From Gracilimonas sp. (GTDB taxonomy: Bacteria > Bacteroidota > Rhodothermia > Balneolales > Balneolaceae): 64,000 bases of DNA. Where the stretch lies: assembly GCF_040218225.1 (NCBI RefSeq), contig NZ_JAVJQO010000006.1, positions 310,001-374,000 on the forward strand, written 5' to 3'. How positions within the stretch are numbered: position 1 is the first letter of the stretch; every line of letters begins with the position of its first letter. The notes under the pieces were generated by a model. That model had not been told where the DNA came from. It worked only from the letters and a program-made list of their open reading frames with translations, and made no database searches. Position numbers and translations under genes: made by a program. This document shows, piece by piece, positions 32,548-42,720 of the stretch.

Positions 32548-33897
32548 ATGCGAGATAGTATGACAATTACCCCCGATCAGGTTCGATCGATATTAAGTAA
32601 GCATATGCTTACAGACGGATATGAAATGGTCCTGGACCTCGAAGAAAGTGAAGGTCCTTATTTATACGATTCAAAGTCAGGTAAACGCTATCTGGATTTT
32701 TTCACTTTCTTTGCTTCAAACCCTCTGGGTATGAATCATCCCAAGCTAGCGCAGGATGAAGATTTTATAGCTAAACTAGGCCGTGTGGCTATCAATAAAC
32801 CTTCTAACTCAGATATCTACACACAAGACATGGCTGAGTTTATGGAATCATTCGATCGTGTAGGAATTCCTGATTACATGCCCTATTCTTTTTTCATCTC
32901 AGGAGGTGCACTTGCTGTTGAAAACGCCATGAAAGTAGCCTTTGACTGGAAGGTGCAGAAAAACTTTGAGAAGGGTTACAGAGAAGAAAAGGGCCACAAA
33001 GTTCTGCATTTTGAAAAAGCTTTTCATGGGCGTTCTGGCTATACCTTATCCGTGACAAATACAGTTCCTAATAAAGTAAAGTACTTCCCGAAATTTGACT
33101 GGCCGCGAGTTGTTAGTCCGGCCATGACTTTTCCAGCTACTAAAGAAAATATTCAGGAAACAGCGCAACAGGAAGAATTAGCTATTGCTCAAGCCGAAAG
33201 ATATTTCGAGCAGTTTAAAGATGACATTGCCTGTATTTTAATTGAACCCATTCAGGGTGAAGGTGGTGACCGACACTTCCGCCTTGAGTTTCATCAGGCA
33301 CTAAGAGATTTAGCTGATAAACATGAGGCCCTTCTTATTTATGATGAAGTTCAAACCGGAGTAGGAATGACGGGAAAGTTCTGGGCTCATGAACACTATG
33401 TTAAACCAGATATTTTAGCCTTTGGAAAAAAAGCTCAGGTTTGTGGTATTTTGGCTGGCAATCGTGTAGACGAGGTTAAAACGAATTGTTTCCATGTTTC
33501 ATCCCGGATTAACTCAACATGGGGTGGTAATCTGGTTGATATGGTTCGGTTCGGTCGAATTCTGGATATTATTGAAGAAGAAAAACTAGTCGAAAATGCC
33601 TCTAAAGTCGGGAATTACCTTCAAACCAGATTGGAGGCTTTAGCCGATAATCACGAATATTTTACCAATCCACGAGGCAAGGGCTTGTTTTGCGCTATTG
33701 ATTTACCCGATGGGCATTCCCGTGATGCCGTAATTAAAGAATGCGTTAGTAACGGACTGATGATACTCTCTTGTGGGCCAAACACCGTCCGTTTCCGACC
33801 ACCTCTTACTATTACGGAAGATCAGATTGATGAAGGACTGGATATTCTTGAAAAGGCATATAAAACATCTTTAGATAAATGTCCGGTTGCTGATTAA
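32548..33897 (+). CDS. lat: L-lysine 6-aminotransferase
   Basis: This 449-aa fold-type I PLP aminotransferase moves the epsilon-amino group of lysine to 2-oxoglutarate, giving 2-aminoadipate semialdehyde. SKHMLTDGYEMVLDLEESEG, FFTFFASNPLGMNHP, PYSFFISGGALAVENAMKVA and DILAFGKKAQVCGILAG (PLP Lys in GKK) are typical of Lat. The length fits the 440-450 residues of the family. Its stop shares a TTAA with the convergent propeller gene. With the glutaryl-CoA dehydrogenase gene at 61 kb it supports a lysine breakdown route. Confidence 0.92.
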   Translation: MRDSMTITPDQVRSILSKHMLTDGYEMVLDLEESEGPYLYDSKSGKRYLDFFTFFASNPLGMNHPKLAQDEDFIAKLGRVAINKPSNSDIYTQDMAEFMESFDRVGIPDYMPYSFFISGGALAVENAMKVAFDWKVQKNFEKGYREEKGHKVLHFEKAFHGRSGYTLSVTNTVPNKVKYFPKFDWPRVVSPAMTFPATKENIQETAQQEELAIAQAERYFEQFKDDIACILIEPIQGEGGDRHFRLEFHQALRDLADKHEALLIYDEVQTGVGMTGKFWAHEHYVKPDILAFGKKAQVCGILAGNRVDEVKTNCFHVSSRINSTWGGNLVDMVRFGRILDIIEEEKLVENASKVGNYLQTRLEALADNHEYFTNPRGKGLFCAIDLPDGHSRDAVIKECVSNGLMILSCGPNTVRFRPPLTITEDQIDEGLDILEKAYKTSLDKCPVAD

Positions 33898-34769
33898 TCT
33901 TGACTTATTTCAAAGCCAAGTTCTTCAAAATTTAGACTATAGAAATTGCTTCCGGTATGGCCTAATTCTTTGCTGCTTGCCCACACGATGATTTTTGATT
34001 CGTAAATAATCCTTGGATTTAAATCTGATCCAGTTGTATTTATTCTGTCAATATGAACTGGTGAAGACCACATCCCAAATTTATCTTTTTTACTAAAGTA
34101 TAAATCTCCATATGGAGACAAGCCTTCCGGACGTCCGGAAGACTCAAAAATCATCCAATCTCCCTGTAACGATATTATAAGGTTCCATTCGCCGTGTGGA
34201 GAGTTTACTTTTCCCTCCAGCAGCTTTGGCTTTGAGTACCTGCCATCTTTTGTGATCATCGAGACATAGATATCACCTAGTCCCGGGCCTTCTTCCCTGA
34301 TTGAAGTGAAGTAAACATTCCCATCTCCATCTGTAACGGGACTAGCTTCATAACCATCAGAGTTTATTATATCCAAAGGAGTTGGTTCTCCCCATGAATT
34401 TCCATCCTTTTTTACCATCCATATATCTGGATCACGATTACCTTTCTTTCCAGAATATGGGCGATTGCTTACAAAAAATGCTTTTTCCCCGTTCTGAGAA
34501 ATAAATACATCTGAATCAGACCAGGGGGAATCCTTATCGCTAAAATCTGCATAACCTGAATTAATCCAGTTCTCATCCTTCTTTACATACCGATGAATTT
34601 TTGATGGAGGATTTTCCCTGCTTCCCCACTTTCCATCATGACGTACCACATAGGCCACATTTTCATCCGGTGTAAAGGCAATTCCATAGTCTACTTTATC
34701 TGTTGATAAAGTACCATCACCAAACAGAGTAATAAGCGATTGCAGAAGTATGACTTTAAAAAACATCAT
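33894..34769 (-). CDS. Exported WD40-like (PD40) beta-propeller protein
   Basis: This 291-aa protein has a signal-like N-terminus and repeated PD40/TolB-type strands: DVFISQNGEKAFFVSNRPYSG, NRDPDIWMVKKDGNSWGEP, GDGNVYFTSIREEGPGLGDIYVS and YGDLYFSKKDKFGMWSSP. These repeats form a propeller that binds proteins or glycans outside the cytoplasm. The domain is often part of OmpA-linked proteins, but no OmpA tail is present here. Its start overlaps the esterase gene stop by 4 bases (ATGA), so the two are coupled. Confidence 0.8.
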   Translation of the reverse strand: MMFFKVILLQSLITLFGDGTLSTDKVDYGIAFTPDENVAYVVRHDGKWGSRENPPSKIHRYVKKDENWINSGYADFSDKDSPWSDSDVFISQNGEKAFFVSNRPYSGKKGNRDPDIWMVKKDGNSWGEPTPLDIINSDGYEASPVTDGDGNVYFTSIREEGPGLGDIYVSMITKDGRYSKPKLLEGKVNSPHGEWNLIISLQGDWMIFESSGRPEGLSPYGDLYFSKKDKFGMWSSPVHIDRINTTGSDLNPRIIYESKIIVWASSKELGHTGSNFYSLNFEELGFEISQD

Positions 34770-35920
34770 GATCCTGAGTTACTTTTTTGAACTTCAGCTA
34801 AGTTCCGCTCGATGACCGTCCGCATTCTTGGTGGCATGTTCCCTACTTCCAGTGCTTTCCGGTAATTTTGTATGGCCAATTCTTTTTGGCCATCCTCAGC
34901 AGCCACAGCTCCCAGAAAATAGAACACTTGATAGCTTTCATCATAAACAGAAGCCAGCCATTGCAAAAGTTCTATAGCTTCTTTTGTCTTGCTTTCACCA
35001 GCATGAAGGTTATAAGCATAGGTTCTGATGGACTCCTCTGGAAGCCGAAAGCGATATCCATATTCTGAGGTTGAGTGTTCATACCAGGATTGAATTGCCT
35101 TTTTGCCTCCTTCATTCCAGGCTGAAATTGATTCCTGCTCAAATTTATCAACCGGAAATAGCTTTTTTAATCCCTCATGCAGCGTAATGGAAACGTTAGT
35201 AAAGTGATCTTCTCCTTCATGAATATTCGAATATAATTCGAGGTGATCCGCATTACCGCTTTCTTCCAAAAATGATACGTATTCCTCTATAGCGGTATTG
35301 TTCGTACGGTCATTGGTTCCTGCAGTCGCATATACAAAAGGTTTATTGTTCAACTCCTGGAATTCATACTCTCCATACATGAACCGGTCTTTCCACCACA
35401 CACTCGGACTTACCGCTATGTAAGCTTCAAAAAGCTCAGGCTGAGATTTCAATGTATACAGAGAAAATAATCCTCCAAAACTATGGCCAAACAGAATTCG
35501 GTAGTCACTTAAATTATACTCTTGTTCCATTTGAGGTATCAGCTCTTCCTCAACAAATTCTAAAAATTTCTCAGCGCCACCACTCCCAGGATATCGCTGA
35601 TTATCTTCTGTCGGAGTAAAATCCCTGGTTCGGTTAATGTTATCCAGACTTACCACTGCCATATCAGGAATTCGATTCCACCGAACAAAGTGGCCAACCA
35701 TCCCGGAAACTAACTCATGATTCCATTCCCCATCTAAAACATATAAAACCGGAAGAGGCTCCTGAACAGTTTCTGGAAGAAATACTTTACCGGACCTGGT
35801 TTCATCCAAGACTTCAGATTCTAAAGAAAAGTCATGGTGTATGTAGTTCAATTGCTGCGCATACAGCCCGTTGATCAAAAAAAGGCCAACTGAAAATATC
35901 AGAGTTAATTTCCTGCTCAT
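34766..35920 (-). CDS. Secreted esterase (IroE-like alpha/beta hydrolase) with TPR tail
   Basis: This 384-aa protein has a signal peptide ending near LYAQQ and an Esterase D domain with LPVLYVLDGEWNHELVSG. The nucleophile elbow is RILFGHSFGGLFSLY, with an acid in TNDRT and a His in GEDHFTNV. A C-terminal TPR-like tail (about 300-378, VFYFLGAVAAEDGQKELAIQ) may bind partners. It belongs to the enterochelin-esterase/IroE group, which cleaves ester-linked siderophores or other secreted esters. It is the first gene of a pair with the PD40 propeller gene. Confidence 0.84.
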   Translation of the reverse strand: MSRKLTLIFSVGLFLINGLYAQQLNYIHHDFSLESEVLDETRSGKVFLPETVQEPLPVLYVLDGEWNHELVSGMVGHFVRWNRIPDMAVVSLDNINRTRDFTPTEDNQRYPGSGGAEKFLEFVEEELIPQMEQEYNLSDYRILFGHSFGGLFSLYTLKSQPELFEAYIAVSPSVWWKDRFMYGEYEFQELNNKPFVYATAGTNDRTNNTAIEEYVSFLEESGNADHLELYSNIHEGEDHFTNVSITLHEGLKKLFPVDKFEQESISAWNEGGKKAIQSWYEHSTSEYGYRFRLPEESIRTYAYNLHAGESKTKEAIELLQWLASVYDESYQVFYFLGAVAAEDGQKELAIQNYRKALEVGNMPPRMRTVIERNLAEVQKSNSGS

Positions 35921-35996
35921 AAGAGATTTTTTGAGGTTAAGAAGTTCTTCATTTTAATGAAATCCAGTCCTTCATTGGAGCTTTTTACTGAAATAT

Positions 35997-36177
35997 AGTG
36001 TCAGTTCATTCTGCATTTTGAACATGTGCTTCCTGTATGGAGAATATTTCGAGAAGAAGAAATAAGTGAATGGAAAGAAATGGACCGGATTGAAACCGAA
36101 GTAATCGGGAGCAAGATGTTACCTCCTCATGAATTCATGAAAGGGATTCTTGAATTAATAAGGTTAAATAATCACTA
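35997..36177 (+). pseudogene. Remnant open frame of unknown origin
   Basis: After an in-frame TAG at about 35997, a frame runs to TAA at about 36177 and reads HFEHVLPVWRIFREEEIS, then EVIGSKMLPPHEFMKGI. It has no good start and looks like the C-terminal end of a longer protein. The family is not recognised. Confidence 0.3.
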
Positions 36178-36178
36178 A

Positions 36179-36320
36179 ACCGAAGCCTCTTTTACTTTCA
36201 GATATAAATTAAAATCCGGCAGACCAGGCATGTTAATGGAAAATTTCTTTGTACGCCCTCAGTTTAAAGATGCTGCAAAAAAATTTCCAGAAGGACTCAA
36301 CGGTGTTGCCGAGACAAAAT
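36179..36320 (+). pseudogene. Remnant of an SRPBCC-like protein C-terminus
   Basis: A short plus-strand frame reads FRYKLKSGRPGMLMENFF, then VRPQFKDAAKKFPEGL, and stops at 36320. The segment resembles the last helix of SRPBCC/polyketide-cyclase proteins, which often end with a membrane-near strand and a helix like FxRPxFKxxxxxxxxGL. No start or ligand-cavity part is left. The assignment rests on one short pattern. Confidence 0.33.
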
Positions 36321-36335
36321 AGATTACAAGAGAAT

Positions 36336-37193
36336 TCACAAAAACTTATATGCACTGATAACTTTAAAATCCGGCGTCTTATTCATCAAATCTTCCAGTA
36401 TCCATTTGTGGTTAGCACCCACAACCACCATAAGCCGGTCACCTGGTTTACTTATTTTCAACAAATGTCCCATCATGCGAATATTCCTTTGATAAATGCG
36501 GCCCAACCAGTCCGGCCCCATCCAGTTTTCAGCTATACCCACTCTCATCTCATACATGTGCATACGGTTTGCATTTATTTGTTGGGCTTCCGGCGAATTC
36601 TTCAAACGAATATGTTCATATAACGGAAGTGATCTGAGCAAGCTGTCGTTGAAGGCAAAATTTGAGCCAATCTGTTCCATATGCTCTTGAGTGAAAGCAG
36701 AATCATGTTGAGCTGCATACTCATTGAAACCGGAAAAGGTGAATCCTTCCAGAGATCCAATAAACTCCGGCTTATTGTCAAAAAGGTAAATGGAATCATG
36801 ATCCATTCTATGTGCCATTTTAAACCCAAGCTGGAATGTTTCATTAGCAAGGGTGTCAATGGAAAGTGTTCCAGCACGGTATCTTTGATAAACTTCATTG
36901 TAACGATCCGTGTATTGGGGCTCTTTTTCAATCACAACTTTAGTTGGCTGAAACTTCTCTAAAGCATTCAGGATTTTATCTATTTCTTTCTGGTTCTCCG
37001 GGGAAAGCTCATCGATGTCAGTTTCCTGGGCAAAGTGATAAGAGCCTATAACCATTGTTTGAATCTTTGGCTCAACAGTGAATGGCTTAAGGGCAATATC
37101 TTTTGGTACATATGCATTTTGCTTTTCCGGGCTAATACAGGAATCAAAAGACAAGAAAAACAGACAGAATAATGGTAGGTACACTGATTTCAT
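36336..37193 (-). CDS. DUF5694 lipoprotein (TraB/GumN-like fold)
   Basis: This 285-aa protein begins with a lipoprotein signal (VYLPLFCLFFLSFDSC, lipid Cys near 19). Its core has VMVIGSYHFAQ-type first strand (TMVIGSYHF), FQPTKVVIEKEPQ and the closing MVVVGANHKWILEDLM. It therefore resembles the TraB/PrgY/GumN fold, whose His and Glu residues suggest metal-dependent hydrolysis. I use the second Met (37193), just before the signal. The gene is alone between a remnant field and a divergent-looking SDR region. The function is unknown. Confidence 0.75.
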   Translation of the reverse strand: MKSVYLPLFCLFFLSFDSCISPEKQNAYVPKDIALKPFTVEPKIQTMVIGSYHFAQETDIDELSPENQKEIDKILNALEKFQPTKVVIEKEPQYTDRYNEVYQRYRAGTLSIDTLANETFQLGFKMAHRMDHDSIYLFDNKPEFIGSLEGFTFSGFNEYAAQHDSAFTQEHMEQIGSNFAFNDSLLRSLPLYEHIRLKNSPEAQQINANRMHMYEMRVGIAENWMGPDWLGRIYQRNIRMMGHLLKISKPGDRLMVVVGANHKWILEDLMNKTPDFKVISAYKFL

Positions 37194-37344
37194 GTTCAAT
37201 ATCACAGTATTTTTTGACTTTACATTAGTCAGAGCTTTTAAGCTATTTAATACCGCTTAACTGTACGAGAAATTTACTAGCTTTTAGTGAATATTCACCT
37301 AACAAAATCAGCTTTTCAATTGTATAAACGAGTCGCGACTTTCT

Positions 37345-38064
37345 TTATACTAACTGATGACTTTCCGGCTGAATCACCATTTCATTCATAACGGAACCTG
37401 AAGGTTGGTTAACGGCATAGAACACAGCCTCAGCTACTTCACCCGGAGTAAGCATCATCTCTTTCTTGACACGCATGTTCACTCTTTCGTCATCCCAGAA
37501 AGGCGTATCTACCCCACCTAGGTAGAGTAAAGAGAATTTGGTTTTTCCACGTCTTTGTTCTTCAATCAAAGCTTTTGTAAACCCCTGGATGGCAAATTTT
37601 GAAGCTGCATATACCGATGCATTCTTCATAACAAACTTACCCATTGTACCGGGAAACATGACCACTGAGGTTGTTTCGTCTTCTTTCATATTTTTCATCA
37701 CCGTTTGGGTAACCAGAAAAGTTCCGTACACGTTGGTGTCGATAATTTCTTTGGCGTCCTTCGGATCAATTTCCATGAAAGGCTGTATTATACCCTGTCC
37801 GAATGCATTCACCAGGACATCAATTTTACCCAGTTGATTCACTATTTCACTAGTCATTTTTTCAACAGAAGACTGATTGGTCGCATCCACTTCTATCGCG
37901 AATGCTTCTCCGCCGTTGTCATTAATCTCTTTAGCAACTCTTTCGACATTGGCTTTATTTCGGGATGCCAATACCACCCTCGCTCCCTCTTTGGCAAATC
38001 GTTTAGCAGTTGCACTTCCAATTCCACCCGACCCGCCTACAATGAGTACGATTTTATTTTCCAT
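37345..38064 (-). CDS. Short-chain dehydrogenase/reductase (SDR)
   Basis: This 239-aa classical SDR has the cofactor loop VGGSGGIGSATAKRFAKEG (about 8-26), the NADPH-favouring LASRNKAN after beta-2, and DVLVNAFGQG in place of NNAG. It has an unusual catalytic site: VMFPGTMG where the Ser motif should be, followed by the intact pair in YAASKFAIQG. It reduces or oxidises an unknown carbonyl. The upstream gene is on the same strand 65 bases away. Confidence 0.86.
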   Translation of the reverse strand: MENKIVLIVGGSGGIGSATAKRFAKEGARVVLASRNKANVERVAKEINDNGGEAFAIEVDATNQSSVEKMTSEIVNQLGKIDVLVNAFGQGIIQPFMEIDPKDAKEIIDTNVYGTFLVTQTVMKNMKEDETTSVVMFPGTMGKFVMKNASVYAASKFAIQGFTKALIEEQRRGKTKFSLLYLGGVDTPFWDDERVNMRVKKEMMLTPGEVAEAVFYAVNQPSGSVMNEMVIQPESHQLV

Positions 38065-38129
38065 AATCTGATAATTTTTCTTGATAAATAGTCATCAGGA
38101 AAAATTAGAAAACAGGGTTTTTCGTTCCT

Positions 38130-38867
38130 CTAATTTTGAGGAATCTCTTTAACGATAACATCGGTTCCAAGGTATTCTTTTGAATCTTCATGATACCAAT
38201 GTCTGAATCTAGGAATGATAACCTCTTCGAATGTAAATTCCCCTCCAAAATGAATAAGCTCATCTTCCTGATTAGAATCTTCATGATGATCAAACTTCAA
38301 CCCAACTAATGAATAGTCTTCTTTAGCAATGTGGAGCACCCAATATTTGCTAATTATTTGTTCAATAAGCTCAACACGAATCGTATATATTTCCATCTCT
38401 TCAAATACTCCATCTTCTCCTCTTTGAATTTCCTCAACTACATTTTTATTTAAAGACATTGGAAGTCCATTAAGGATTTGGTAAAATGATTTATACCCAC
38501 TGTTTCTCCCGGCATTAAGCCTATATTTTTCTCTAATAGCTTCCGAAAAATCATCGCTCCCATTGAGTAATATTTTTGCTTCTCCAGTTGGTGTTATAAT
38601 TCGCTCTATCACCCCTTCTTCCACTGTTCGGGTTAGCCTGAACTCTCCCGTAGCGTTGTCCAGGTAAAGTATAGAATATCTAGAGGGAGTTTGAGGACGA
38701 GGTTCCTGAAGATGAATATGGAGCTTAGCCGATTCCCAATTTGCATTCGGATCGTGTCTTTCCTGACTCAACCTAAGGATCTCCGACGGCGTCTTGTCTT
38801 GTGCAACCAGCTTCGGCTGAATACTTACGATCAGCATTAGAGTGGCCAATAAATAAAGGAACCTCAT
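38130..38867 (-). CDS. Exported protein of unknown function (DUF6503-like)
   Basis: This 245-aa protein has a clear Sec signal (FLYLLATLMLIVSIQPKLVAQ) and then a beta-rich body. The start HDPNANWESAKLHIHLQEPRP is similar to secreted Bacteroidota proteins of the DUF6503 kind, which look like outer-membrane lipoprotein-sorting beta sheets. KYWVLHIAKEDYSLVGLKF lies in the C-terminal half. No catalytic motif is visible. It follows another small secreted gene by 14 bases, so the pair is probably an operon. Confidence 0.6.
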   Translation of the reverse strand: MRFLYLLATLMLIVSIQPKLVAQDKTPSEILRLSQERHDPNANWESAKLHIHLQEPRPQTPSRYSILYLDNATGEFRLTRTVEEGVIERIITPTGEAKILLNGSDDFSEAIREKYRLNAGRNSGYKSFYQILNGLPMSLNKNVVEEIQRGEDGVFEEMEIYTIRVELIEQIISKYWVLHIAKEDYSLVGLKFDHHEDSNQEDELIHFGGEFTFEEVIIPRFRHWYHEDSKEYLGTDVIVKEIPQN

Positions 38868-38881
38868 ATACTTATGTTTTT

Positions 38882-39403
38882 CTACTTGCGATTATAGTGA
38901 ATTTGCCAATTTACAGACCATGTTTCTCCACCATCTATTGAAGACTCCCAATCCCAGGTAAAAGAATTTTTCTCAATATCGTAGAATACCATTCGGTTTA
39001 TAATGGTGCCTCCCTGAGGACCGGGCCTTTCATCTGTTTGAAAGATTCTCTTATTCCCATCTATCAACCCTTTCAGGTCGATATACCCCCCCTGATTGTC
39101 TACCCAGGTTTGATGCCAGGATTCCCTTTGTGGATTATAAACCGATACACTCATGCCTTTATATCCTTCGATTCTTCCTTTTGTAGCTTTAAAATTTTCC
39201 TGAATAACGACACCATCAAGTGTTTTTTCAATTAGATTTGTACCTGCACCGGCATTCCCCTGGTTATCGGTCCACGATAATTCCCATTCTCCAACCCAGA
39301 AATCGAAGTACGCTTCAGGTTCTAAATCAGAGATGCTTGTTTGAGCATAAGATGTATTGTAAACAGCCAAAGCCATCACCGTTAGAATCATAATTAATTT
39401 CAT
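38882..39403 (-). CDS. Exported DUF1579-like protein
   Basis: This 173-aa protein has a signal peptide ending near NTSYAQ. It begins its mature part with FDFWVGEWELSWTDNQGNAG, a pattern of DUF1579-type proteins (a calycin-like beta barrel with the FD-WVGxW motif). Later strands include SWHQTWVDNQGGYIDLKG and NSFTWDWESSIDGGETWS. Such proteins may bind small hydrophobic ligands, but no function is established. It is the first gene of a pair with the DUF6503-like gene and lies opposite an AraC regulator gene. Confidence 0.68.
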   Translation of the reverse strand: MKLIMILTVMALAVYNTSYAQTSISDLEPEAYFDFWVGEWELSWTDNQGNAGAGTNLIEKTLDGVVIQENFKATKGRIEGYKGMSVSVYNPQRESWHQTWVDNQGGYIDLKGLIDGNKRIFQTDERPGPQGGTIINRMVFYDIEKNSFTWDWESSIDGGETWSVNWQIHYNRK

Positions 39404-39543
39404 AGCAGAACCATTAGTTGAAAGTTGACCGAATCATACAGAATCTGGCTGATAGTACCCTTGTAAAAAAGACGAATTTCTGATTAACATTCATTAGTAT
39501 TTTGCGTTGAAGTACACATATAGCAAAGTAAGAATCACATTTT

Positions 39544-40386
39544 ATGGATTACGTTGAATACACGGCTCCGAAACATGTACGTCATCTTGTAGAATCTTAT
39601 TGGATCAGCACTCTGCATCCGGATGATTTCGAACAGGATTATGACTTCATAATTCCTGACGGCAGCACAGATGTTATCTTTATGCTAAATGGAAATTACC
39701 TGAGAGATGATGTGAAGAAGAACAAAAAGCATTTGGTAGAATATTGCAGTCTGGTTCCGGCTTTTAGTAAAGCGGTAAAAGTATATCAAAAACCATACAC
39801 TAAATGCCTGGGGATGAGATTCAATCCAGGAGCTATTCAACAACTAACCGGAATAAGCCTGCAAGAACTAAATGAAGCAGGTTACCCTCTGGAACAGGTC
39901 ATGCCAGAACTCGCTGACCTTGCTATGGATGAAGCTCTTAAGAATACTCCTGCCCCAAAAATTATTGAAAAGATTAATGCGTGGCTTTCATCACAGGTTA
40001 AAGTACCCAGGCAGAATCATATTATATCTGCTTTCATTTCGGAGGTAGTAAAGAATCAGGGATCTGTGACTGTAAAAACATTCTGTGATTCCTTTGGGAT
40101 GCATAAATCTACCTTAGAAAAGAATTTTAAGCATGCTACAGGCCTTACCCCAAAGCAGTATGCAAACCTCATACGCTTCAATTACCTGTTGAATAAGTTG
40201 ATGTTTTCAGGAGAAAGCCTCACCCAAACCGGATATGATCTTGGCTATTTTGACCAAAGTCACATGATCAAAGACTTTAAAAAAGTAATAGGAATTACTC
40301 CCAAAGATTTTCTCGAAAAGAAGTTTACCGTACCAAAGCTTGCTGCTTTATCTATTTCAAATAAAAAGCAGCATTTCGGATCATAA
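39544..40386 (+). CDS. AraC-family transcriptional regulator with DUF6597-type sensor domain
   Basis: This 280-aa regulator has an N-terminal domain of the DUF6597 kind (APKHVRHLVESYWIS, DFIIPDGSTDVIF, CLGMRFNPGAI) and a C-terminal AraC HTH. The HTH carries SVTVKTFCDSFGMHKSTLEKNFKHATG and LTQTGYDLGYFDQSHMIKDFKK followed by TPKDF. It is divergent from the secreted-protein pair and convergent with purL. Its ligand and targets are unknown. Confidence 0.87.
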   Translation: MDYVEYTAPKHVRHLVESYWISTLHPDDFEQDYDFIIPDGSTDVIFMLNGNYLRDDVKKNKKHLVEYCSLVPAFSKAVKVYQKPYTKCLGMRFNPGAIQQLTGISLQELNEAGYPLEQVMPELADLAMDEALKNTPAPKIIEKINAWLSSQVKVPRQNHIISAFISEVVKNQGSVTVKTFCDSFGMHKSTLEKNFKHATGLTPKQYANLIRFNYLLNKLMFSGESLTQTGYDLGYFDQSHMIKDFKKVIGITPKDFLEKKFTVPKLAALSISNKKQHFGS

Positions 40387-40395
40387 AAAAAGATA

Positions 40396-42633
40396 TCAGG
40401 CTTCCATCGCTTTGGGGATCGCACTTTCATAGGTTTTTTCAGCAGCAGCAACATTCAGCGAAACCAGGTCTTTGATTTCGAGAGCATCTCCTTTAACCAC
40501 ACCCAATTCAAACATCGGAACATTTGCTTCTTCAAAGTGATGTTTTGCCGTTTGCAGTTCAGCTGCCGGGATAGTGATTACCACCCCTGATTGGGCCTCG
40601 CTGAACAGAATTTCATGAGTAGAACCTTTCATCGTTTCCACAGAAACCTCTGCTCCTTTTTTACCAAAAATGGCCATTTCAGCAAGTGTAATAGCCAATC
40701 CACCGTCAGAGACATCATGAGCAGCTGTAACCAAACCAGTTTTAATGGCGGTTAACAACGCTTCCTGCAGTTTTACCTCAAAGTTAAGATCTATCTCTGG
40801 GGCGTCACCGGTTGTCAGCTCATGGATTGTTTTCAGATACTCACTTCCTCCCAATCCCTTTCGGTCAGCTCCAATGTAAAGAACAACATCGCCCTCTTTT
40901 TTGAATCCCGGAGTTGTTACATGCTTCTCTATATCTTCAATAACCCCTAGCATTCCAATAATAGGTGATGGAAAAATAGCTCCATTCGGATTTTCATTAT
41001 AGAAACTTACATTTCCTCCTGTAACCGGTGTATTTAAAGCCCGGCAGGCATCAGCCATTCCACCCAAAGCTTCTTTAAAAGTCCAGTATACTTCCGGCTT
41101 ATAAGGATTACCAAAATTCAGGCAGTTGGTGATTGCCATCGGTTTGGCTCCCGAACAAACTACATTTCTGGCTGATTCAGCTACCGCAATTTGCCCGCCT
41201 TTACGAGGATTCAGGTATACATAGCGACCGTTGCAGTCAGTTTTCGCTACCAGCCCTTTTTTACTGCCCTTGATTCGAATTACTCCTGAATCGGATGCGC
41301 CTGGACCTGTAACGGTGTTGGTACGAACCATGGTATCATATTGTTCGTGCACCCATCGCTTGGACGCGATATTTGGCGACCCAAGCAATCGTGTTACCGT
41401 CTCGGAATAATTATCATGATGATCTAATGAATCGATATCAAAACTTTGAACTTCATCAAGATAGGAAGGCTTTTTTGTTTCACGTATATATTGAGGCGCT
41501 CCACCTCCGAGTACCAGGTGCTCAGCCGGAATATCGGCTTTGATTTCACCATCTTTCCAATAGGTTACATTCTCAGTATCCACAACTTCGCCGATAACTA
41601 CTCCGTGCAGATCCCACTTTTCATATACATCAATAATTTCCTGCTCTCTGCCTTTTTCAGCTACAATCAGCATGCGTTCCTGGCTTTCAGAGAGAAGTAA
41701 TTCGTAAGCAGTCATGCCATCTTCGCGGGCGGGCACTTTATCGAGGTCAATTTTCATTCCCTGTCCGCCTTTGGCTGTCATTTCTGAAGTAGAACAGGCA
41801 ATCCCGGCTGCCCCCATATCCTGCATACCAATTACAGCGCCGGTTTTTAAAACTTCCAGGCTGGCTTCAAGTAATAGTTTTTCAGTGAATGGATCTCCAA
41901 CCTGAACACTGGGGCGTTTAGCTTCGCTTTCTTCACTGATTTCTTCGGAAGCAAAAGTTGCCCCGTGAATCCCATCACGTCCTGTACTCGCTCCTACAAT
42001 AATAACCGGGTTTCCAAGTCCTTTTGAAATCGCAGATGCCGTTTCCCCTTCCTTCACCAATCCAATACTCATGGCATTTACAAGTGGATTGCCTTCATAG
42101 CTTTCATCAAAACAAACTTCTCCGGCTATAACAGGTACGCCAAATGAGTTACCATAATCTCCAATACCGCGAACCACTCCATCCAGTAAATAACGAACCC
42201 GTGGGTTTTCCATGGAGCCAAATCGAAGCGAATTCAAACTTGCCACCGGCCGTGCGCCCATTGTAAAAATATCGCGGTGAATGCCTCCCACTCCTGTCGC
42301 TGCACCCTGATAAGGCTCAATTGCTGATGGATGATTGTGGCTTTCAATTTTAAAAGCGCATCCTAGTCCGTCGCCAAGATCAACCAAACCTGCATTTTCT
42401 TCTCCCGCTCCAACCAGCAAATTTTCTCCTTCACTTGGGAGTTTCTTTAGTTCAACAATAGAGTTTTTGTACGAACAGTGTTCACTCCACATTACTGAAT
42501 AAACCCCCAATTCAGTAAATGTAGGCACCCGACCCAGCCGGGTTTTTATCATTTCAAATTCTTCAGCATTCAGGCCATGTTCTTCGGCCAGCTCTAGGGT
42601 AACTTCCGGTTCTTGGATCGTAGTTTGCGACAT
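40396..42633 (-). CDS. purL: Phosphoribosylformylglycinamidine synthase subunit PurL
   Basis: This 745-aa protein is the small, multi-subunit form of PurL. It converts FGAR to FGAM with ATP and glutamine-derived ammonia in purine synthesis, together with separate PurQ and Pur[58 protein letters not shown] and [19 protein letters not shown] are canonical. No PurQ or PurS gene is in the window. It is monocistronic here, convergent with an AraC gene. Confidence 0.97.
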   Translation of the reverse strand: MSQTTIQEPEVTLELAEEHGLNAEEFEMIKTRLGRVPTFTELGVYSVMWSEHCSYKNSIVELKKLPSEGENLLVGAGEENAGLVDLGDGLGCAFKIESHNHPSAIEPYQGAATGVGGIHRDIFTMGARPVASLNSLRFGSMENPRVRYLLDGVVRGIGDYGNSFGVPVIAGEVCFDESYEGNPLVNAMSIGLVKEGETASAISKGLGNPVIIVGASTGRDGIHGATFASEEISEESEAKRPSVQVGDPFTEKLLLEASLEVLKTGAVIGMQDMGAAGIACSTSEMTAKGGQGMKIDLDKVPAREDGMTAYELLLSESQERMLIVAEKGREQEIIDVYEKWDLHGVVIGEVVDTENVTYWKDGEIKADIPAEHLVLGGGAPQYIRETKKPSYLDEVQSFDIDSLDHHDNYSETVTRLLGSPNIASKRWVHEQYDTMVRTNTVTGPGASDSGVIRIKGSKKGLVAKTDCNGRYVYLNPRKGGQIAVAESARNVVCSGAKPMAITNCLNFGNPYKPEVYWTFKEALGGMADACRALNTPVTGGNVSFYNENPNGAIFPSPIIGMLGVIEDIEKHVTTPGFKKEGDVVLYIGADRKGLGGSEYLKTIHELTTGDAPEIDLNFEVKLQEALLTAIKTGLVTAAHDVSDGGLAITLAEMAIFGKKGAEVSVETMKGSTHEILFSEAQSGVVITIPAAELQTAKHHFEEANVPMFELGVVKGDALEIKDLVSLNVAAAEKTYESAIPKAMEA

Positions 42634-42720
42634 TCCGATGGAGTGATTGAAGCGTTATAATTTCAGAAAGTCCAAAGGTACGATTATTTAAGAAAAGGCT
42701 CTAACTCACTTACCGCCTTT

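Larger units (their letters stand above)
35921..36335. other. Gap holding gene remnants
   Basis: No intact gene is visible here. Two plus-strand open stretches without a plausible start encode short C-terminal fragments (35997-36177 and 36179-36320, listed separately). The first 75 bases lie between the esterase gene start and these remnants and contain no recognisable promoter or repeat. Confidence 0.5.

Noticed and set aside
33894-33897. Convergent stop codons sharing TTAA as a functional signal
   Set aside because: Two unrelated genes simply end on a shared TTAA; no hairpin or conserved element is seen.
36249-36623. Plus-strand open frame of 124 codons opposite the DUF5694 gene
   Set aside because: It is an antisense shadow of a clear lipoprotein gene and has no recognisable protein pattern.
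41446-41905. Open frames opposite purL
   Set aside because: They are antisense to a fully conserved purL coding region and carry no motif.
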